64,000 bases of DNA from JALYNX01 sp963724825 (GTDB lineage: Bacteria > Actinomycetota > Acidimicrobiia > Spongiisociales > ZC4RG35): NCBI GenBank assembly GCA_963724825.1, contig CAVRWT010000008.1, positions 62,001-126,000 on the forward strand, written 5' to 3'. The position numbers and the translations under genes are program-made. Shown here piece by piece: positions 57,595-64,000 of the stretch (position 1 is the stretch's first letter; every line of letters starts with the position of its first letter). The notes below the pieces were generated by a model. It ran no database searches. It had not been told where the DNA came from and saw only the letters and a program-made list of their open reading frames with translations.

Positions 57595-58370
57595 GCGGGC
57601 GTCTGCAAGGCAAGGTTGCTCTCATCACCGGGGCGGGCTCCGGCATCGGTCGCGAGACATCGCTGCTGTTCTGCTCCGAGGGTGCCTCGGTTCTCGCCGT
57701 CGACCTCAACGAGGAGGCGGTCGCCGAGACGGTGAGTCTGGTCCAGGCAGCAGGTGGAGAGATATCGGCGCAAAAGGCAGACGTGTCCTCGGCCGAGGAC
57801 AGCGAGGCCATGGTGGCGGTGGCCGAGGATCGGTACGGGCGCCTCGATGTCATGTTCAACAACGCCGGGATCATGCACTCCGCCGATGACGATGCCGTGT
57901 CCACCGAGGAGAAGATCTGGGACCTCACCATGGACATCAACGCCAAAGGAGTCTTCCTCGGCTGCAAGTACGGGATTCCAGCTCTGCGCCGGGCAGGGGG
58001 CGGTTCGATCATCAACACCGCTTCCTTCGTTGCGTTGCTGGGGGCCGCCACCCCGCAGGTGGCCTACACCGCATCCAAGGGGGCGGTCCTGGCGATGACC
58101 AGGGAGCTGGCGGTGGTCCATGCCCGGGAGAACATCCGGGTGAATGCCCTCTGCCCCGGACCGCTGCGAACCGAGTTGCTGATGAAGTTCCTCGACACCG
58201 ACGAGAAGAAGCAGCGCCGATTGGTTCACATCCCGATGGGCCGCTTCGGTGAGGCGGCGGAGATGGCGAAGGCTGCCCTCTGGCTGGCCAGTGACGATTC
58301 GTCCTACGTGACTGGAACCGAGTTCGTGGTCGACGGTGGGATCACGGCCGCCTACGTCACCCCGGAATGA
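57591..58370 (+). CDS. SDR-family oxidoreductase
   Basis: 259 residues, classical short-chain dehydrogenase: cofactor motif VALITGAGSGIGRETSL, FNNAGIM, and the active site Ser (SIINTASFVALLGAAT), Tyr-x3-Lys (VAYTASKGAVLAMT), and PGPLRTELL. It prefers NAD(H) because an Asp follows the second strand (VLAVDLNE). The ATGA overlaps at both ends place it firmly in the operon. It may oxidise the hydroxy group of a gamma-glutamyl amino alcohol, which would suit ethanolamine; this is inference. Confidence 0.9.
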   Translation: MSGRLQGKVALITGAGSGIGRETSLLFCSEGASVLAVDLNEEAVAETVSLVQAAGGEISAQKADVSSAEDSEAMVAVAEDRYGRLDVMFNNAGIMHSADDDAVSTEEKIWDLTMDINAKGVFLGCKYGIPALRRAGGGSIINTASFVALLGAATPQVAYTASKGAVLAMTRELAVVHARENIRVNALCPGPLRTELLMKFLDTDEKKQRRLVHIPMGRFGEAAEMAKAALWLASDDSSYVTGTEFVVDGGITAAYVTPE

Positions 58371-59797
58371 GCGAGCACCACCCGTTCATCGACGGTGCTG
58401 CCCGTCCTGGCGGCTCCGGGGAGGCAGCGATCTTCGATCCGGCGAACGGTGAGCAGATAGCCGCAGTCAGCCGGGCCAGCGCCGATGACGTCGATCACGC
58501 GGTTTCGGTGGCCCGTGATCGATACGAGGAGGGCGTATGGCGGCGGGCAACGGTGCGCCAGCGCCGGGACGTCCTGCGGGGCATCGCAGATCTCATCCGA
58601 AGGGATCAGGAGCGTCTGGCCGGGTTGGAGTCGACTAATGCCGGCAAACCGATCGCGGCGGCACGGGGCGAGATCGGGGCTGTCGCGACGACGTTCGACT
58701 TCTACGCCGGGGCGGTCGACAAGATCCACGGGCAGACGATCCCCGGAAATGCCAACGGGACACTGATGACTTTCCGCGAGCCGATCGGGGTTTGCGCGGC
58801 CATCACCCCCTGGAACTTCCCGATGCTTATCTTGAGTTGGAAGACCGCGCCCGCCCTCGCGATGGGGAACTCCGTTGTCGCCAAACCTGCCGAGGTGACA
58901 CCGCTTACCGCCCTCGCCTTGGCCGAGCTTGCCGTCGAGGCAGGCCTTCCACCAGGCGTGTTCAACGTCGTCACCGGCCGTGGGTCGGAGGCCGGTGAGG
59001 CACTGGTCCGTCATCGCAAGGTGAGCAAGATCTCGTTCACCGGCTCGACCGAGGTCGGGTCAGGGGTGATGGCCGCAGCAGCGCCAGACATCAAGCGGGT
59101 GTCGCTCGAATTGGGTGGGAAGTCGGCCAACATCGTCTTCTCGGACGCCGATCTCGACGTCTGCGTCGAATCCTCGATTTTCGCGGTCTATGACAACGCC
59201 GGTCAGGACTGCTGCGCCCGAAGCCGGGTCCTGGTGCAGAAGCAGATCTTCGACGAGTTCACCGACCGGTTCGTGGACCGGGCCAACAGGCTGGTGGTCG
59301 GCGACACCACCGACGAGGCGACCGAGATGGGCCCTCTGATCACTCCGGGGCAGCGGGAGAGCGTCGAGTCCTACATCGGGATCGGTCGCGAGGAGGGGGC
59401 AACACTGGTCAGTGGTGGCGAGCGGGTCGGGGACGTGGGCAACTACCTCTCGCCGGCGGTATTCACCGGTGCCCGGCCGGAGATGCGGATCGTCCAGGAG
59501 GAGATTTTCGGCCCGGTGGTGGCGTTGGTCCCCTTCGATGACGAGCAGGAGGCGATCGGTCTGGCCAATGACTCGATGTACGGGCTGTCAGGGTCGATTT
59601 GGACCCGTGACGTGGGCAGGGCCCTGCGGGTTGCCCGGGCGGTGGAGACCGGGATGCTTTCGATCAACTCGTCCTCGAGCGTCCACATCGAAGCGCCATT
59701 TGGGGGAATGAAGGCTTCGGGAATCGGGCGGGAACAGGGGATGGTCGCCCTGGAGCACTACTCGGAATACAAGTCGGTGTTCATCGCCAACGACTGA
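58367..59797 (+). CDS. Aldehyde dehydrogenase, aminoaldehyde-type
   Basis: 476 residues, intact. The NAD-binding FTGSTEVGSGVM, catalytic glutamate in LELGGKSANIVF and catalytic cysteine in NAGQDCCARSRVLV are present. The NAGQDC motif is shared with gamma-aminobutyraldehyde dehydrogenases (PatD) rather than with acetaldehyde enzymes, which supports an aminoaldehyde or glutamyl-aminoaldehyde substrate. The C-terminal motif is PFGGMKASGIGREQGM. ATGA overlap with the SDR gene. It ends back-to-end with the convergent cyclase gene. Confidence 0.92.
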   Translation: MSEHHPFIDGAARPGGSGEAAIFDPANGEQIAAVSRASADDVDHAVSVARDRYEEGVWRRATVRQRRDVLRGIADLIRRDQERLAGLESTNAGKPIAAARGEIGAVATTFDFYAGAVDKIHGQTIPGNANGTLMTFREPIGVCAAITPWNFPMLILSWKTAPALAMGNSVVAKPAEVTPLTALALAELAVEAGLPPGVFNVVTGRGSEAGEALVRHRKVSKISFTGSTEVGSGVMAAAAPDIKRVSLELGGKSANIVFSDADLDVCVESSIFAVYDNAGQDCCARSRVLVQKQIFDEFTDRFVDRANRLVVGDTTDEATEMGPLITPGQRESVESYIGIGREEGATLVSGGERVGDVGNYLSPAVFTGARPEMRIVQEEIFGPVVALVPFDDEQEAIGLANDSMYGLSGSIWTRDVGRALRVARAVETGMLSINSSSSVHIEAPFGGMKASGIGREQGMVALEHYSEYKSVFIAND

Positions 59798-62700
59798 TCA
59801 GAGACGGGCAAGTTGCGAGCGGGCCCGTTCGATCTCGTTCAATGATCCAAGGGCCTCGAGAATTGGTCGGGCTGACGCGATCGCTGCCGCGGCAGGTTCC
59901 CGGTCTCCCTTCATCAGGTGGGCCTCGGCCAGCCAGAGGTCGGTTCGGGCAACTTCCCAGGGCACGCTCAGACCCTCGAATGCGGTTCGAGCCGTCGAGA
60001 GCAGACCGAGGGCGGAGTCGGTGTCGCCTGTCGCCAGAAGCCCGGCGGCTTCAAGTCGATCCAAATGCGGTGGCAGGGCGTTGATTCCCGCCCATTCGGC
60101 GAATCGGCGGGAGTCGCCGATGAACCTTTTCGCATCCGCGTGCAGACCACCATCGAGCAGCACGCTGGCCCGCACGATGTCGTAGAACGGCTTGGAGGTC
60201 CGGTCGGCGATTTCCCCGAGACGGTGCATGGCTCCCGCCGCGTCTCCTTCGCGGGCACGGATCCAGGCCTCCCAGGTCTTGAACTGCAGGCCTCCGACCG
60301 AGCCTGCGGCAGACTCCGCCCGAGCCACCACTCGGCGAAGCAACTCCGACGACTTCGTCATCTCTCGGTCGCGGCGTGCTGCGTGAATGAAGGCCGCCCC
60401 ACCGAAATGATGACCGACGAAATACGGTGGATCGTCGGCTCGATCGCCCATGATGAGTCGCACGGATGACACCAGGCTCGGTGACAATGACATCCCAGTG
60501 TCCCAGCCAGAAATTGGCGTATGAGAGCCAGGACACGTTGTGCAGGGCGAAGCTAGAAGCGTGGTCTTCGGACTTGATCACGCCCTCCTGAGCCAAGTTC
60601 GCGCGCCCGCAGGTAATCGCCGAGATACGAGCAAGTTCCAGGCACCCATGGCCAGTGCATCCCCGATCTCGAAAGGATTTGTCAGATCCTTGAGGAGCGG
60701 GAGACGCTGGTTCATGACTGTCGGTGTTGGCCCGATAGTCACCACGTGTGGTCTCCACTGATTGGATTGCGTCCAACGCAGCCGATGCCAGGTCGGTCCG
60801 TCCGATGCGCGTTGCGATAGCGAAGGCTTTGCCCCCTTGTTCCCTGGCACGCTCATGTCTCTCCGGGTCGTCCTCTTCCTGACTCCAACGGCTGAAGAGC
60901 TGCATGGACTGGCCAATGAGCAGGCGGATCATGTCTTCGGACTCATCGTCCGGGTCGAGGTTGGCAAATCCGATCTCGAGATAACGAGTGACTTCGTCGT
61001 CGGGTATCGGAGTCTTCATCGATCCCGGCCAGCGAGTCGGAGCATCGATGGCTCTGGCGCTGGCTCGTGCGATCGCTCGACGTTCGGTTGGCGCGTGATC
61101 TAAAAGAAGGTCGACCTCTTCCTTGAGGGATAACCAGGCGGCGTCCCCGTCGTAGTCGAAGAGGGCAGCGAGGCCCAGAGCGTCGAGAGCGGCCGCTCGG
61201 TCGAGTGGCTGGTGGGCGAGCGACACTGCCTGGTCAGCCAGCTGCTTCGCTCGCCGGAACGCAGCCCGGCCGCGCAGGGCGTTGGAGGCGGCCAGTACCG
61301 CGGCGAAGGCATGATGACGTAGCTCGTCGACTGTCTCGGTCGACGTGCGCGGATCGTCTTCTGCTGCTTGGAAGGCCTCTACCCAGTGGTAGGCGACCAA
61401 CTCGACAGAGCTCGCCGGCTCGATCGCCCGTCGACTGCTTCGATCCAATCGGCGACGGCGGCGTGGGCCGCACCGCGCTCCCGACGGGGAAGCATTTCGT
61501 AGGCCACCTCTCTGGTCAGGATGTGTTTGAAGATGTACTCGGGCTCACCGGCAAGGGAAGAGCCGAGACGGGATTGGATCAGCTCCCGTTCCTCGAGATG
61601 AGCGAGGGCCGTCTCGACCTGTGTTCCGGTGCTTTCGGCAGAGTGTGGCGACCGGGCTTGGCCAGAAGATGCGCCCCACTACCGCTGCGCGCTGCAGCAC
61701 CCGCTTCTCCGTCGGTTCGAGGAGATCGATCCGGGCGGCGAGAACACTCTGGACCGTGTCCGGAATCAACGACCGCCGCCATGTCGTCGCCGGCCGCCCA
61801 GCCCTCACCCTTGCGGACGATGTGCCCCTGATCGATGAGGTGGCGGACGATCTCCTCGAGGAAAAATGGGTTGCCTTCGGCGGTGTCCATCATCGTCTGC
61901 TCTGAGCTCATCAGGGAGGTCGGCGACGGCGAGGAGCGAGCCGACCAAGGCGTCGGCCTCCTCGCGAGTCAGCGGATCGAGGGAAATGGCGGTGTGATTT
62001 CGTCGGCCTCCTCCCCAACCGGGCCGTCGCTCGGTCAACTCAGGTCGGCCGGGCAGATCAGCAAGATGGGTCCCGTCGACCTTCTCGGTCAGCTCCTCGA
62101 GGATGTCCAGCAGTGCCGGATCCGCCCAGTGGATGTCCTCGACGATGGCAACCACTGGTGATCGTGCCGTAAGGCCGGAGATCAACGATCGCCACGCCGC
62201 ATTGGTCCTCGCTCTGATTTCACGGGGATCGAGATCGTCAACGGAATGATCGGGGTCGTTCACCCCCATCGTGTGGGCGAGGAAGGCAACGGTGCGTCTC
62301 GTTGTCGTCCGTTAGCTCCGGTGTCAGAAGCTGCTCCCCGAGGGCACGGATCCTTTCCAGGGCGTCGGACGAAGGATCGCTGTCGCGAATCTCCGCCGCC
62401 TGCTTGAGGATCTCAGCCAGCGGCCAGTAGGCGACACCATCGCCGTACGGGAGGCATCTGCCCCTGACCACGATCGGACGATGGCTCCGTTGGTCCGAAC
62501 CCACTCCAGGAATTCTCTGGTTAGACGGCTCTTGCCCACCCCGGCGTCACCGTAGAGAGTCACCAGGTTTGGTCGGCCCTCGCTGGCGGTCCGGTTGTAT
62601 ACAGTCTGCAGCAGCCCGAGTTCGGAGTCCCGGCCCACCATCGGCGCTTCCAGACCCGGGATGCCCTCGCTCAGATCCTCCTGGAGCCCACCCGATCAAC

Positions 62701-63426
62701 TCGAACGCCCTCACCGAGATCGACTTGCCCCGCAGCTGGAGCTCGCCGACTTCGTTGAAGTTGAAGCGACGCACGGCTTTGGCGGTCCTCTCGGCGACGA
62801 GGATCCGCCCGGGTTCAGCGGCCGTTTGCAACCTCGAGGCGACGTTGACGACATCGCCGGTGACCATCGGCTCGCCGGGCTGAGGGTCGGTATAGGCGAG
62901 AACCTCACCGGTATTGATCCCGATCCTCATTTCGAGGCTGACGCCCTGGCTCTGGATCAGCTCCTTGTTCACCTCACTGAGACGGTCCATCATCTTGAGG
63001 GCGGCGTGCAGGGCGCGAGCGGGATCGTCCTCGTGGGCCATCGGGCACCCCGAAAACCGCCATGACCGCGTCCCCGATGAACTTCTCGACGGTGCCACCC
63101 TCGGCGGCGATCTCCGAGCGCATCGCCTCGAAGTAGGCGGTCATCACCCCTGCGAGATCCTCGGGATCGAATCTCTCGCCGAGCCCGGTGGAGCCGGTCA
63201 CGTCTGCGAAGAGGATGGTGACCAGCTTGCGCTCGGAGGTGGCGGTCGAGACTGGGTCCACGGGGTGACCGCACGAGGGGCAAAAGCGAGCTCCGCCAGG
63301 AAGGCTGGACCCACATTGGCTGCAAGTCGGTGAGAGACCGGTCCCACACTCGGTGCAGAATTGGGATCCGCCAGCATTCGCACGTCCGCATTGAGGACAG
63401 TGGATGTCCGCCAGGTGTGATTCCAT
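59798..63426 (-). CDS. Zinc-ribbon / adenylyl cyclase / AAA ATPase / TPR protein, many frame changes
   Basis: About 1,200 residues when joined. Order: a double zinc ribbon at the N-terminus (CPQCGRANAGGSQFCTECG, then CSQCGSSLPGGARFCPSCG); a class III cyclase domain (VTILFADVTGSTGLGERFD with the first metal Asp, FIGDAVMAVFG with the second, GINTGEVLAY, GDVVNVASRLQ); an AAA_16-type ATPase (Walker A LYGDAGVGKSRLTREF, Walker B VVAIVEDIHWADPALLDIL); and TPR-like helices to the end. This is the usual actinobacterial design for large cyclase-ATPase signalling proteins. At least eight frame changes lie between 60450 and 63020. The last 230 residues (stop at 59798) and the first 130 are clean. The ligand and output are unknown. 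Confidence 0.8.
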
Positions 63427-63503
63427 CAGCTATTCAAGGCTAACGATGGGCGAAGGTCGCCGTTCTTCGTCATTTGCCTCACGCGGCGATCAGAATGGCG
63501 CTG

Positions 63504-64000
63504 ATGAAGATCGGTCTCCTCGTCTGTGACCATGTCCGTCCCGAGTTCCTCGAGATCTCAGGGGACTACGACGACATGTTCCGGCGTCTCTTCGCCGACC
63601 GTGAAGACGTCGAGGTGACGGCCTATGACGCAATCAACGGCGAGCTGCCGGCAGACCCCTCCGACGCTGACGCCTGGCTGACCACCGGTTCCCGCTACTC
63701 CGTCAACGACGACGAGCCGTGGATCAGAGATCTCGAACGATTTCGTTCAGGATGTCGCCGACGGCCGGGGTCCCCTTTGTGGGCATCTGCTTCGGCCATC
63801 AACTCATCGCCAAGGCGCTCGGCGGCTCGGTCGTGAAGTCGGATCGGGGATGGGGTATTGGTGTCCAGGAGGTGGAGCTCAGCGAAGACCTCGGTTGGGG
63901 CGACTCCTATCGTGTCCTCACCAGCTATCAGGACCAGGTCGATTCGCTTCCGCCAGGTGCCGAGATCCTTGGTTGGAACGATCATTGCCCGGTCTCCGTG
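63504..64000 (+). CDS. Class I glutamine amidotransferase-like protein (3' end outside window), one frame change
   Basis: At least 165 residues. The start KIGLLVCDHVRPEFLEI leads to DAWLTTGSRYSVND; the frame changes near 63740 and then GVPFVGICFGHQLIAKALGG shows the nucleophile cysteine in GICFGHQ, followed by LTSYQDQVDSLPPGAEILG, the histidine region. The subfamily (GMP-synthase-like, YfeJ-type) includes gamma-glutamyl hydrolases; with the glutamine-synthetase-like operon 6 kb away, removal of a gamma-glutamyl group is a possible role. Start at ATG 63504; an ATG at 63495 is an alternative. Confidence 0.8.

Overview
The window looks like a chromosome segment from a high-GC member of the Actinomycetota. 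Members of the Acidimicrobiia seem most likely, but that is an inference from gene content (LtrA, LLM flavin oxidoreductase, CGNR regulator, WYL regulator, two kinds of class III cyclase signalling protein, a CHAT/ECF cassette) and from frequent GTG/TTG starts. I see no rRNA, tRNA, transposase, phage module, CRISPR array or replication origin. Many genes that look functional are broken by one or more single-base frame changes. Because these also hit ordinary transporter and enzyme genes while motifs stay intact on both sides, I read most of them as consensus errors of an assembly and give reconstructed gene spans.

Layout. 1-24 kb holds scattered housekeeping and accessory genes: a PEP-mutase-like enzyme (cut by the window edge), a DUF1761 membrane protein, an alpha/beta hydrolase with an isochorismatase-like hydrolase, Lon protease, an arylsulfatase, a UPF0126/TRIC-type channel, an MFS transporter, small enzymes, LtrA, a diaminopropionate ammonia-lyase-like PLP enzyme, a TPR-adenylyl cyclase, an EamA exporter with a divergent CGNR regulator, and a DUF360 membrane protein. 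23.5-28.7 kb is the most unusual part: a lipoprotein subtilisin-like protease divergent from a TPR-CHAT caspase-like protease, followed by an ECF-type sigma factor and a translationally coupled small protein with a carboxypeptidase-regulatory-like C-terminus. 29-32 kb carries secreted or anchored proteins (two lipoproteins and a repeat protein paralogous to one at 20 kb).

32-54 kb is a catabolic island: an FAD amine/carotenoid-type oxidoreductase, a GcvT-like methyltransferase, an acyl-CoA dehydrogenase, a Rieske oxygenase, a class III aminotransferase, NDP-forming acyl-CoA synthetase, enoyl-CoA hydratase, formyl-THF deformylase, and two complete PotABCD-type transporter sets. A TetR regulator sits in it, and a 16-bp palindrome, CTGAAC[G/C]GCCGTTCAG, lies before the acyl-CoA dehydrogenase and between tetR and the synthetase operon, with weaker copies before a transporter operon and before the aminotransferase. 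This suggests one regulon for uptake and breakdown of a methylated amine or similar onium compound, with one-carbon units passed to and removed from tetrahydrofolate. 54.5-59.8 kb adds an ethanolamine-permease-like carrier and a glutamine-synthetase-like / SDR / aldehyde dehydrogenase operon, which fits gamma-glutamylation of ethanolamine or polyamines. The right end holds a zinc-ribbon/adenylyl cyclase/AAA/TPR signalling protein and the start of a class I glutamine amidotransferase.
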